The notes below the pieces were generated by a model. That model saw only the letters and a program-made list of their open reading frames with translations, was not told the origin of the DNA and did not search any database. A stretch of 33,296 nt of DNA from Corynebacterium amycolatum SK46 (GTDB lineage: Bacteria; Actinomycetota; Actinomycetes; Mycobacteriales; Mycobacteriaceae): contig NZ_ABZU01000019.1 of NCBI RefSeq assembly GCF_000173655.1, positions 1-33,296 of the forward strand, written 5' to 3'. Positions 21,484 to 29,666 of the stretch are shown in pieces. The position numbers and the translations under genes were made by a program. Each line of letters opens with the position of its first letter. Position 1 is the stretch's first letter.

Positions 21484-22008
21484 TTACTTCTTACCCTTAT
21501 TCCGAACCGGCCCCAGGACCATAGTCATGTTGCGACCGTCCTGCTTCGGGCGAGACTCGACGGTGCCGTACTCTTCGACATCGGCGGCCAGACGCTCCAA
21601 CAGGCGGAATCCCAGTTCTGGACGAGACTGTTCACGGCCACGGAACATAATCGTGACCTTGACCTTCGAACCCTTCTCCAAGAAACGAACAACGTTGTTC
21701 TTCTTGGTTTCGTAGTCGTGGTCATCAATCTTCGGACGGAACTTCTGCTCCTTGACCACAGTCTGCTGCTGGTTCTTTCGAGCCTCGCGTGCCTTCTGGG
21801 CTTGTTCGTACTTGAACTTGCCGTAGTCCATAATCTTGGCGACCGGCGGCTTTGCTCGCGGAGCAACCTCAACCAGGTCAAGGTCTGCTTCGTAAGCGAG
21901 CTTGAGTGCGTCACCGGTGCGGACAACGCCCACCTGCTCACCATTCGGTCCTACAAGGCGGACTTCCGGTACTCGAATATCCTCGTTAATACGAGCTTCA
22001 GCGCTGAT
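21484..22008 (-). CDS. infC: translation initiation factor IF-3, probable AUC start
   Basis: IF-3 binds the 30S subunit and checks the start codon and initiator tRNA. The N-domain [20 protein letters not shown], the linker rich in Lys and Arg, and the C-domain [12 protein letters not shown] and [13 protein letters not shown] are all present. The start is unusual. A perfect AGGAGG (22013-22018) is followed by CCAC and then ATC AGC GCT GAA, which fits the conserved actinobacterial N-terminus xSTExRINxRIR. The nearest conventional start, TTG at 22047, has no ribosome binding site and would add residues not found in the family. IF-3 discriminates against such codons, so an AUC start gives feedback control, as AUU does in E. 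coli. Length from AUC is 174 residues. Confidence 0.95.
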   Translation of the reverse strand: MSAEARINEDIRVPEVRLVGPNGEQVGVVRTGDALKLAYEADLDLVEVAPRAKPPVAKIMDYGKFKYEQAQKAREARKNQQQTVVKEQKFRPKIDDHDYETKKNNVVRFLEKGSKVKVTIMFRGREQSRPELGFRLLERLAADVEEYGTVESRPKQDGRNMTMVLGPVRNKGKK

Positions 22009-22277
22009 GTGGCCTCCTAGGTTGAACCTGAACAATCTTCGTTTCAAACCGCGATAGCAAGCGGGAAAGGAAGAAAAGCCACGCGTCTACAGCGGATTAC
22101 TACACACTGTATAAGGACGCCTTCCAATCGTGCGATGTGACATCACCGATTAGGGTGGACCCCGGCGCTACCGTAATTCTTTGGCGCACCTAGGGTGGGA
22201 CTTAAATCCTCTTCGCTGCCGAATGCAACTAAATGCTCCCCGAAGGCAGCAAGAAGCGTCACATTCTGGCGGTCGTA
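22009..22277 (-). promoter_or_regulatory. long leader of the infC-rpmI-rplT transcript
   Basis: About 270 bases of non-coding leader lie between the predicted start and infC. On the transcript strand GCTGCC and GGCAGC pair around a 24-base insert (about 22217-22252). Two copies of TAGGGTGG (plus strand 22151 and 22191) and two of GGCGC occur at about 40-base spacing. A leader of this length suits autoregulation by L20 or IF-3, but I cannot assign a known fold. No convincing open reading frame is present. Confidence 0.4.
22013..22018 (-). promoter_or_regulatory. infC: perfect Shine-Dalgarno of infC that decides the AUC start
   Basis: AGGAGG on the minus strand, four bases before ATC at 22006-22008. 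No ATG, GTG or TTG stands at a suitable distance downstream of it. Confidence 0.75.
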
Positions 22278-22283
22278 GACGAG

Positions 22284-22312
22284 ATGTTAACACAAGCGTT
22301 CTCGCATACCAA
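22284..22312 (-). promoter_or_regulatory. candidate promoter of infC-rpmI-rplT
   Basis: Minus strand TTGGTA (22307-22312), 17 bases, then TAACAT (22284-22289), which fits the TANNNT -10 pattern. Transcription would begin near 22277. It lies about 140 bases from the start of the divergent membrane-protein gene. Confidence 0.5.
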
Positions 22313-22450
22313 AACCGACTCTTACACCAGGTTATTCACCATCAGCTCCCCCGGCGCACTGCCGAGTGTTAAAAAGCGCAATCAGAATTGTAACCAGATT
22401 GGTAGATTCTCTCCATAGTTTTTAGGCCAAACACGATTAAAGTCGTCACC

Positions 22451-24796
22451 ATGAATACTGGCTCCAACGGCTTTGGCCCTAAAGCCGAGAACACCAATCC
22501 TAATCAGCATTCCGCCCGATACGACAAGCCTCCGGCCGGCGATTTTGTCCTGACCGGCGACTCCGTCTCAGAGCTTTCCCATGCTCTGGCAGATTTGGAG
22601 GCCAGCTCGCTTCGGCTGGCTCAGCTCACCCGTACTTGGCAGGTGCGCCTTTCCCAGACAAGCGAGCAGGCGCCTCCTCCCCGCTGGGAACCGCAGGCTG
22701 AGCAGGCACCGGCCGTACCGCAGTATCCCCAGCAGCCTCAGCAGATGCAGGTGCCACCACCGCCAACCCAAGCGGACTGGCGGAATCAACCAGCTCCCCT
22801 GCCACAGAGCGACGCAACTGCGCAGCCGATGTTTGGCTTCCCCTCTGCCCACCAATGGCGGCGGGATTCAAAGCCGCCGCAATCTCCTCCCTCACCACGG
22901 TCTTCTCCCACAGACCCCACCCCGCCGCCGAAGCTGCCAGAGGCACCGAGCGAACCGCGCGAACCTCGCGAGCCCTGGTGGCGCAACGAGAAGGCAATCA
23001 TCAGAATCATTGCCATCTTCGGTGGTCTCATTACCGCTGCCGGTATCGCGTTTTTCGTCGCGGTCGCAATCCAATCCGGCTTGATTGGACCGGCCGGTCG
23101 TGTGGTCCTGGCTTACTTGTTGGCCGCCGTGCTCGCGGTCGCGGCTGTGCGAGCGCACCGTCGTCAAGCACCGCCTGCTGGCGTGACGGCGTTGATTGCG
23201 ACATCACTAGCCGCCGCCCACCTGACGACGATGTCGATGTCCTACCTCCTCGACTGGATTCCGGTGGCGGCGACGCTGGTCATCATGTTGCCTTTCGCCG
23301 CCGTCGGCCTATACGGCGCACGGTGGACAAAGTCGAGCGCAACCGCGGCGTGGACAATCACAATCAACACCGGTTTAATGCTGTGGGCGTTAATCGGCCT
23401 TGACTTCCACGCCCAACCGCTGAGCTCCTCACTCGCGCAAATCACCCTTCAACTGATGATTATCGCCGCTATCTCTTGCTTCTTGAACATCCCCTTCCAG
23501 AAGTACGTAGTCGCATTCCTGCTCGGCGCAAACGTTCTCATCGGCGTGATCACTACCAACAATGCACTGGTGATGCCTGCAATCGCCGCACTCACCATTG
23601 CTCTCTTCGTGTTCGCCCAGTTCGGTCCACTGGCGTTGGCGCACCAATTCACGCCCAAGCTTGACGACGAGCCTTCGGAAACCACCACTTTGGAAGACGA
23701 TCTGTTCACCGTCACGTCAATAGTTGCCTTCTCGACTCCGGTTGTAGCTGCAGTCCCAACGGTCAACGCAACACAGTCCACATCCAGCCTCTGGTTGCTG
23801 TTCTACGGCGGGTTCGTGCTGTTCATTGGGATTGCTGCAGTGTTCCTCTGGAATCGTGACATCTTCCGCTATCTCGCCCCAATGGCCTTGGCCACAGCAG
23901 TTCTTCCCTGGCTCGCGCTCGCGGCGACGGGCCCGGAGGGTGCTGAGGGAGCCGGTACCGGAAATCAGACCTGGGGCCTCATCCCGGTTGCCATCGGTGC
24001 CGCACTCTTTGTCTGGGCGCTGGCCACGGCACCGAAGCACGGCGCGATTGGCGCACGACTACAGGCTCCTGAGCCAACTCGGGATGCCGTTGCGCCGTAT
24101 GCAAAGATTGCTGCGCTTACCTGGCTTCTTTGCGCAACGGTGGCACACCTCTACATCCTGCCCTCGGCTTTGAATGCGGGGGTTGCGACCGACTACCCGG
24201 CGAGCTTGACAGAGTCACTTTCACTGCTGTTCCTGCTGTGCGCCGATATCGGTCTGGCAGTGGCGGCAGCGAGGTCGCAGCTGCCGCCAGCGTTTGCGCT
24301 GATTGGCCTGGCTGCGCTGGGTATGCCATTTATCGTGCTGCTCACAACTATTGGCGTGAGCTTCAACGCCGCACACATGTTGCTGAGCATTTTCTGGGCC
24401 ACGATTGCCGGCATGCTGGTGCTGTCGAAGAGGTTCCACCACATTCCGGCACGGCTGGCGGCGGGCTTGACCATTGCGGCGCTGTCTATCGTCAAGCTGA
24501 TCTTCTACGACATGGCCACACTAGATGGCGTTATCCGCGCCTTGGCATTCCTCGGTTGTGGTCTGATTCTGCTGGCCATGGCGGTTTCCGGGGCGAAGCA
24601 AAAGAATGCAGAGGATTCAGCAGCACCGGACCGGGACGGCACCGTCAGCGATTCTGACGCTGCTCGTGCCGATGCCACCACTGCCGGCGCTAGCGGCGCA
24701 ACAGATGCCGACCCCGCTGCTGACAGACAGGAAGGCGTCACTCGCGCCGACACCGACGGTCCTGGAATTTCCGACGGAAACGAGCCGACTACTTAA
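22451..24796 (+). CDS. large polytopic membrane protein, DUF2339-like
   Basis: A 781-residue protein of unknown function. Residues 1 to about 185 form a hydrophilic Pro/Gln-rich cytoplasmic part (APPPRWEPQAEQ, PQQPQQMQVPPPPT). From about 190 to 715 there are many hydrophobic helices in close order (first: IIRIIAIFGGLITAAGIAFF). The C-terminal 65 residues are acidic and Asp/Ala-rich (DSDAARADATTAGASGATDA). The general form matches the DUF2339 family, but I call this from layout, not from a catalytic motif. It stands divergent to infC and ends 1 base before the uvrA stop on the other strand. The start has only a weak ribosome binding site. Confidence 0.8.
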   Translation: MNTGSNGFGPKAENTNPNQHSARYDKPPAGDFVLTGDSVSELSHALADLEASSLRLAQLTRTWQVRLSQTSEQAPPPRWEPQAEQAPAVPQYPQQPQQMQVPPPPTQADWRNQPAPLPQSDATAQPMFGFPSAHQWRRDSKPPQSPPSPRSSPTDPTPPPKLPEAPSEPREPREPWWRNEKAIIRIIAIFGGLITAAGIAFFVAVAIQSGLIGPAGRVVLAYLLAAVLAVAAVRAHRRQAPPAGVTALIATSLAAAHLTTMSMSYLLDWIPVAATLVIMLPFAAVGLYGARWTKSSATAAWTITINTGLMLWALIGLDFHAQPLSSSLAQITLQLMIIAAISCFLNIPFQKYVVAFLLGANVLIGVITTNNALVMPAIAALTIALFVFAQFGPLALAHQFTPKLDDEPSETTTLEDDLFTVTSIVAFSTPVVAAVPTVNATQSTSSLWLLFYGGFVLFIGIAAVFLWNRDIFRYLAPMALATAVLPWLALAATGPEGAEGAGTGNQTWGLIPVAIGAALFVWALATAPKHGAIGARLQAPEPTRDAVAPYAKIAALTWLLCATVAHLYILPSALNAGVATDYPASLTESLSLLFLLCADIGLAVAAARSQLPPAFALIGLAALGMPFIVLLTTIGVSFNAAHMLLSIFWATIAGMLVLSKRFHHIPARLAAGLTIAALSIVKLIFYDMATLDGVIRALAFLGCGLILLAMAVSGAKQKNAEDSAAPDRDGTVSDSDAARADATTAGASGATDADPAADRQEGVTRADTDGPGISDGNEPTT

Positions 24797-24797
24797 G

Positions 24798-27650
24798 CTA
24801 CTTAAGCAGCGGCTTCAGGTACTGCCCGGTGTGGGAACCGGAACAGTTCGCGACATCCTCCGGCGTGCCCTCTACAACCACGGTGCCACCGCCGGAGCCG
24901 CCTTCCGGCCCCATGTCGATGATCCAATCCGCAGACTTGATGACATCCAAATTGTGCTCAATGACAATGACGGTATTGCCCTTGTCCACCAGCCCCTGCA
25001 ACACCAACATGAGCTTGCGGATGTCCTCAAAATGCAGACCCGTGGTCGGCTCATCCAAGATGTACACCGTCCGGCCATTGGAGCGCTTCTGCAGCTCGCT
25101 GGCCAGCTTCACGCGCTGAGCCTCACCACCCGAGAGCGTGGTTGCCGCCTGCCCGAGACGGACATAGCCCAGGCCGACGTCGACAAGCGTATTGAGGTAA
25201 CGCGCAATCGACTGAATCGGCTCGAAGAACTCCGCTGCCTCGGAGATGGGCATGTCCAGCACCTCAGCGATGGTCTTGCCCTTGTAGCTGACCTCCAGCG
25301 TCTCACGGTTGTAGCGCGCGCCATGGCAGACCTCGCAAGGCACATAGACGTCTGGCAGGAAGTTCATCTCAATTTTGATGGTGCCGTCGCCCTTACACGC
25401 CTCACAGCGACCGCCCTTGACGTTGAAGCTGAAGCGACCGGGCTTATAGCCACGGACCTTGGCCTCTTGGGTCTCTGCGAAGAGGTTGCGGATCTTGTCG
25501 AACACACCAGTGTATGTCGCTGGGTTGGAACGCGGGGTGCGACCAATCGGTGACTGATCAACCTGCACTAGCTTGTCCAGCTGATCCAGCCCCTCCACGC
25601 GGCTGTGACGTCCCGGCACCTGGCGAGCACCGTTGAGCTCGTTGCTCATCACCTTGGCCAGGATTTCGTTGACCAAGGTCGACTTGCCTGAACCGGAAAC
25701 ACCCGTGACACAGGTCAGCACACCGAGAGGGAAGTTCACGTCAATCTTCTTCAGGTTGTTTTCGCGAGCGCCCTTGACCGTCACCATGCGCGACTTATCA
25801 ATCGCACGACGGTTCTCCGGTACTGCCAACACCCGGCGACCCGAGAGATACGCACCTGTCAGTGATTCCTCGCAGTCAACGATGCCAGACGGCTCCCCCT
25901 GGTAGACGATCTGTCCACCGTATTCACCGGCCTTTGGCCCAATGTCCACCAGCCAATCGGCCTCGCGAATCGTGTCCTCATCATGCTCGACCACGATCAG
26001 GGTATTGCCCAGGTCGCGCAGGTTTTTCAGAGTTTTGATTAGACGATTGTTATCGCGCTGGTGAAGACCAATCGACGGCTCATCCAGGACATAGAGCACA
26101 CCGGCGAGCCCCGAGCCGATCTGAGTGGCCAGACGAATTCGCTGCGCTTCACCACCGGACAGCGTGCCCGCCGAACGAGACAGGGACAGATAATCCAGGC
26201 CCACATCCAGCAGGAACTTCAGACGAGCCTGCACCTCACGCAGAACACGCCCGGCAATCATTTCCTCGCGCTTGCCCAAAGTCAGCGAGTTCAGGAATGC
26301 CGAGCCATCGTGAACCGATAGCTCTGTCAGCTCGGCAATATTCTTCTGCCCGAACTCCGCCGAATCCAACGTCACCGAAAGAATCTCCGGACGTAGACGA
26401 GTACCGCTACATGCCGGGCACGGCACCTCACGCATATACCCCTGGAAGCGATCCTTCTGCGACTCACTCTCCGCCTGTGACAGCTTGCGGTGCAGGTACG
26501 GCATCACGCCTTCAAACGGCGCGGTGTACTGGCGAGTACGGCCGTACCGATTGCGGTACCGCACCGTGACCTTGTGGCTGGAACCATGTAGCAAGGCCTT
26601 GCGCTGCGGCGCTGTAAGTTCCTCAAAAGGCGTGGTCGGGTCGAAGCCCATCTCGGTGGCGAGCCCCTCGACCAGTTTTTCAAAGTACTTCTTGTTCAGC
26701 GTCTGCCGCCACGGAGCAATCGCCTCAATCGTCGGCAGCGACGGATCTGGAATGACCAGGTCCGTGTCCACCTCCAGCTTGGTGCCGATGCCGTCACACT
26801 CCGGGCACGCACCATAAGGCGAGTTAAAGGAAAACGACCGCGGTTCCAACTCATCGATAGCAATGCGGTGCCCATTCGGGCAGGCCATCTTCTCCGAGAA
26901 CCGCTGGGTTCGACGCGGGTCGTCCGCCTCTAGCCCGACGGCGTCGATGACCACGACGCCGTCGGCAAGCAGAAGCGCCGTTTCGACGGAATCGGTGAGC
27001 CTGCGCTGCTGCGACTCCTTCACCTGGAGACGGTCAATGACCACGTCAATGTCATGCTTGACCTGCTTCTTCAGCTTCGGCGGGTCAGTCAGGCGATGCA
27101 TTTCACCGTCGACAATGACACGCGCGTAGCCCTCAGATGCGAGGCGTTCAAACAGGTCGACGAACTCGCCCTTGCGCGTACGCACGACGGGTGCGAGGAC
27201 CTGGAACTTGGTGCCCTCCGGCATCTCCATGACCTGATCGACAATCTGCTGTGGAGTTTGTGAGGAGATTACTTCCCCACAGGTCGGACAGTGCGGAGTA
27301 CCGGTGCGCGCGTAAAGCAGACGCAGGTAGTCATACACTTCAGTGATGGTTCCGACGGTCGAGCGCGGGTTGCGGTTCGTCGACTTCTGGTCGATCGACA
27401 CCGCCGGCGAGAGCCCCTCAATCATCTCTACATCGGGCTTTTCCATCTGCCCCAGGAACATGCGCGCATAGGAGCTCAGCGACTCCACGTAGCGGCGCTG
27501 GCCCTCGGCGAAAATTGTGTCAAATGCCAGTGACGATTTACCCGACCCCGACAGACCGGTGAAAACCACCATCTTGTCTCTGGGCAAATCGATGTCAACA
27601 CCCTGCAGGTTATGCTCGCGGGCGCCTCTGACCACTAGACGTTCAGCCAC
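24798..27650 (-). CDS. uvrA: excinuclease ABC subunit A
   Basis: Damage-recognition ATPase of nucleotide excision repair. The protein has two ABC modules: Walker [15 protein letters not shown] near the N-terminus and [13 protein letters not shown] in the second half, with signature motifs [12 protein letters not shown] and [12 protein letters not shown]. Zinc-binding Cys pairs are present (CPTCG, CPECDG, CPACSG, CEACKG, CEVCHG). The length of 950 residues is normal. I chose GTG at 27650 ([15 protein letters not shown]) because GAGG lies nine bases upstream and it matches the family; a TTG at 27665 adds five residues. A LexA-type box overlaps the predicted -35. The gene ends one base from the convergent membrane-protein gene. 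Confidence 0.97.
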   Translation of the reverse strand: MAERLVVRGAREHNLQGVDIDLPRDKMVVFTGLSGSGKSSLAFDTIFAEGQRRYVESLSSYARMFLGQMEKPDVEMIEGLSPAVSIDQKSTNRNPRSTVGTITEVYDYLRLLYARTGTPHCPTCGEVISSQTPQQIVDQVMEMPEGTKFQVLAPVVRTRKGEFVDLFERLASEGYARVIVDGEMHRLTDPPKLKKQVKHDIDVVIDRLQVKESQQRRLTDSVETALLLADGVVVIDAVGLEADDPRRTQRFSEKMACPNGHRIAIDELEPRSFSFNSPYGACPECDGIGTKLEVDTDLVIPDPSLPTIEAIAPWRQTLNKKYFEKLVEGLATEMGFDPTTPFEELTAPQRKALLHGSSHKVTVRYRNRYGRTRQYTAPFEGVMPYLHRKLSQAESESQKDRFQGYMREVPCPACSGTRLRPEILSVTLDSAEFGQKNIAELTELSVHDGSAFLNSLTLGKREEMIAGRVLREVQARLKFLLDVGLDYLSLSRSAGTLSGGEAQRIRLATQIGSGLAGVLYVLDEPSIGLHQRDNNRLIKTLKNLRDLGNTLIVVEHDEDTIREADWLVDIGPKAGEYGGQIVYQGEPSGIVDCEESLTGAYLSGRRVLAVPENRRAIDKSRMVTVKGARENNLKKIDVNFPLGVLTCVTGVSGSGKSTLVNEILAKVMSNELNGARQVPGRHSRVEGLDQLDKLVQVDQSPIGRTPRSNPATYTGVFDKIRNLFAETQEAKVRGYKPGRFSFNVKGGRCEACKGDGTIKIEMNFLPDVYVPCEVCHGARYNRETLEVSYKGKTIAEVLDMPISEAAEFFEPIQSIARYLNTLVDVGLGYVRLGQAATTLSGGEAQRVKLASELQKRSNGRTVYILDEPTTGLHFEDIRKLMLVLQGLVDKGNTVIVIEHNLDVIKSADWIIDMGPEGGSGGGTVVVEGTPEDVANCSGSHTGQYLKPLLK

Positions 27651-27689
27651 AGTGGGAAACCTCAATTCGTCGACGATTCACTGCCGACT

Positions 27690-27718
27690 AGTCTACAGCC
27701 CATAGCCAATTTTTCGCA
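27690..27718 (-). promoter_or_regulatory. uvrA: candidate uvrA promoter
   Basis: Minus strand -10 TAGACT (27690-27695) with a 17-base spacer to a weak -35 TGCGAA (27713-27718). The start of transcription would be near 27683, leaving a leader of about 33 bases that contains the GAGG ribosome binding site. The LexA-type box at 27714-27729 covers the -35. Confidence 0.5.
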
Positions 27719-27729
27719 CATGTGTTCAG
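27714..27729. promoter_or_regulatory. SOS (LexA) box upstream of uvrA
   Basis: On the minus strand CTGAACACATGTGCGA matches the actinobacterial LexA box TCGAACACATGTTCGA at 13 of 16 positions, including the 8-base palindromic core CACATGTG. It overlaps the -35 of the predicted uvrA promoter and lies about 60 bases upstream of the divergent hydrolase gene, so it may also affect that gene. Confidence 0.6.
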
Positions 27730-27789
27730 AAGCTCGTCGTTAAGCGGCGTTCCTAGCGCGCCGACAGGCACCTCATTATCCTGGGGCGC

Positions 27790-28497
27790 ATGAAAGACGA
27801 CATTACAATCAGCCCCTACTCCAACTCTCCGAGCACACGCGGCGTTGAGCGCATTGACTACGGCAATGTCACTATTTATAAGACCTCCGTCGGGCCGATG
27901 GACAACAACGTCTACCTTTTAGTCGACTCCCGCGAGCCCGACAATTCTCTACTTATCGACGCCGCCACCGACGCCGAGCACCTAATCCGCCTGGTTGAGC
28001 ACGTCGGCGCGCAGGTGCGCACGATTGTCACCACGCACTCCCACGGCGATCACGTCCAGGCGCTCGGCGAGCTCCTGCAGGCATTCCCGGCCCGCCACAT
28101 CACCTCCAGCCTCGACGCTGCCGACATTCCCAAGCCCGCCGACCAGCAGCTCGACGGCGGCGAAACCATCACGTTCGGCCAGGGCATCACGCTGCCCACG
28201 TTCATCCTGCGCGGACACACCAAGGGCGGCCTCTGCCTCGACTTGTCCGCCAAGGCAGCCGGCGCGCTTTCCGACGACACCCCGCCACACCACCTCTTCG
28301 TCGGTGACAGCATCTTCCCAGGCGGTGTCGGCAAAACGTACTCCCCCGAGGATTTTTCGCAGCTTATCGACGATGTCGAGAGCCGTGTCTTCCACGTCTA
28401 CCCCGCCGACTCGGTGATTCACCCCGGCCACGGCAAAGACACCACAGTTGGTGTCGAGAGCCCCGAGGTGGAGAGCTGGCGCCAGCGTGGTTGGTAG
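27790..28497 (+). CDS. metallo-beta-lactamase-fold hydrolase (glyoxalase II-like)
   Basis: A 235-residue cytoplasmic MBL-fold enzyme with the full metal-site set: His83, His85, Asp87 and His88 in THSHGDH, His143 in RGHTKGG, Asp173 in VGDSIFPGG and His214 in HPGHG. The arrangement is that of the hydroxyacylglutathione hydrolase-like group; the substrate is not known. The ATG at 27790 follows GGGGCGC. Its 3' end is involved in a 19-base tandem duplication that includes the stop codon. It is divergent to uvrA, as in other corynebacteria. Confidence 0.9.
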   Translation: MKDDITISPYSNSPSTRGVERIDYGNVTIYKTSVGPMDNNVYLLVDSREPDNSLLIDAATDAEHLIRLVEHVGAQVRTIVTTHSHGDHVQALGELLQAFPARHITSSLDAADIPKPADQQLDGGETITFGQGITLPTFILRGHTKGGLCLDLSAKAAGALSDDTPPHHLFVGDSIFPGGVGKTYSPEDFSQLIDDVESRVFHVYPADSVIHPGHGKDTTVGVESPEVESWRQRGW

Positions 28498-28529
28498 CGC
28501 TGGATGAGCATGGTTGGTAGCGCTGGATG
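28488..28529. repeat. 19-base direct repeat spanning the hydrolase stop codon
   Basis: TGGTTGGTAGCGCTGGATG occurs at 28488-28506 and again at 28511-28529 (period 23). The first copy contains the TGG-TAG end of the hydrolase gene; the second is non-coding. A recent local duplication or slippage is the simplest reading. Confidence 0.85.
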
Positions 28530-28663
28530 CAGTCGCAGCTTCTTAAAAACTCGTCATTCCCGCGACATAAATAGGCCGAGCTGCGTAGGATTAATAGTGA
28601 ATTACAGCGACCAGATGGCCAAAAACACGGTTTCACCTGGACGACAAAGGAGATGGAATTTAG

Positions 28664-29533
28664 ATGATTCGCAAGTTTGCCCGACCAATGCTGGCCTCGG
28701 TTTTCGTTGCCGACGGTGTCGACACGCTGATGAACCAGAAGGATCATGAAGAGGGCGCACGCGACCTGATTGCCCGCGTCCGCTCCGTAACCCCGAACCA
28801 GTACAACAAGTACGTGCCGCGCAGTGAGAAGACGGTCATCCAGGCGATTGCCGGCACCAAGGTTGCCGCTGGCTCCCTCTACGCCCTGGGCAAGGCTCCG
28901 CGCCTGTCCGCCACCGCTCTGGTCGCTGCACAAGTTCCGACGATGCTGGCTCGCCACGCATTCTGGGAGACCCAGGACTCGAAGGAGAAGGCAGCTCGCC
29001 GCACTGGTTTCCTGACCGACATCGGTTTGCTGGGTGGCCTCTTCCTGGCTACTGCTGACACCGACGGCAAGCCGGGTGTCGCTTGGCGCGCTGAGAAGGC
29101 CGGCAAGCAGCTGAACAAGAAGGTTCAGGCTGCCCTGCCGACCAAGTCTGAAACCGAGCAGCGCACTGAGGAAATCAGCGCAGCCTTCGCTTCCGCCGGC
29201 GAGAACGTCCGCGAAAAGGCCGGCCTGCTCCGCGACCGCGCTTCTGAGGCCACCGATGGGGCTCGTGAATACGTCGAGGAGAACAAGGACGGCTGGCGCG
29301 AGCAGCTCACCGGCGCCTTCGACACCGCTAAGAGCTACGTCGAGGACAACAAGGACGACTGGATTTCCAAGGCTACCGAGCTCGCTGAGGACGCTCGCGA
29401 CTACGCCGAGGACCTGGGCAAGGACCTCAAGAAGGACACCCGCAAGCAGCGCAAGGAACTGCGCAAGCGCGCAGCCAAGGCTTCCAAGGAGGCCAAGAAG
29501 TCTGCAAAGAAGGCGCAGAAGCGCCTGCAGTAA
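28664..29533 (+). CDS. DoxX-like membrane protein with helical repeat and Lys-rich tail
   Basis: A 289-residue protein in two parts. Residues 1 to about 130 look like a DoxX-type four-helix membrane domain (ASVFVADGVDTLM, TKVAAGSLYALGKAPRLSAT, TGFLTDIGLLGGLFLAT). Residues about 150-289 are hydrophilic and strongly helical: three repeats of 22 residues begin at Tyr203 (YVEENKDGW), Tyr225 (YVEDNKDDW) and Tyr247 (YAEDLGKDL), a spacing of 2 x 11 as in LEA and apolipoprotein helices. The last 40 residues are Lys/Arg/Ala-rich (KKDTRKQRKELRKRAAKAS). AAAGGAG lies 11-12 bases before the ATG. A terminator follows. Function unknown. Confidence 0.85.
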   Translation: MIRKFARPMLASVFVADGVDTLMNQKDHEEGARDLIARVRSVTPNQYNKYVPRSEKTVIQAIAGTKVAAGSLYALGKAPRLSATALVAAQVPTMLARHAFWETQDSKEKAARRTGFLTDIGLLGGLFLATADTDGKPGVAWRAEKAGKQLNKKVQAALPTKSETEQRTEEISAAFASAGENVREKAGLLRDRASEATDGAREYVEENKDGWREQLTGAFDTAKSYVEDNKDDWISKATELAEDARDYAEDLGKDLKKDTRKQRKELRKRAAKASKEAKKSAKKAQKRLQ

Positions 29534-29563
29534 GTTTGCTGCCGCAGTTAAAGCGGTATACTT

Positions 29564-29601
29564 AAACGCTCCCCACGCCACTACGCGTGCGGGGGCGTTT
29601 T
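29564..29601 (+). terminator. rho-independent terminator after the DoxX-like gene
   Basis: AAACGCTCCCCACGC and GCGTGCGGGGGCGTTT form a strong GC-rich stem around a 6-base loop, followed by TTTT. It lies 30 bases past the stop codon and isolates the next gene. The A-run at the other end suggests it may work on both strands. Confidence 0.85.
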
Positions 29602-29666
29602 CATATTTCTATATTCATTCAGCACATCAATTAGCACTAATTTTACGATTCGTTGAGGAGACCAGG

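Noticed and set aside
22135..22144. GTGA-CA-TCAC inverted repeat as a GlxR/CRP site
   Set aside because: The half-sites are too close: the CRP-family site needs six bases between TGTGA and TCACA, and here only two are present.
22181..22372. Small plus-strand open frame in the infC upstream region
   Set aside because: No ribosome binding site or family match; it lies on the opposite strand of a leader that has its own structure.
28364..29581. 405-codon minus-strand open frame opposite the DoxX-like gene
   Set aside because: Leu/Ala-rich antisense translation of a repetitive helical protein. The plus-strand gene has a ribosome binding site, a terminator and a plausible fold.
29256..29666. Upstream extension of the helD reading frame
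   Set aside because: The frame is open but overlaps the DoxX-like gene and its terminator. TTG at 29667 has GAGGAG at the right distance and fits the family start.
29534..29666. Rifamycin-associated element (GGGGCTTGC-type palindrome) ahead of helD
   Set aside because: Looked for because HelR genes can carry it; no such sequence is present. The GC-rich palindrome there is a terminator.
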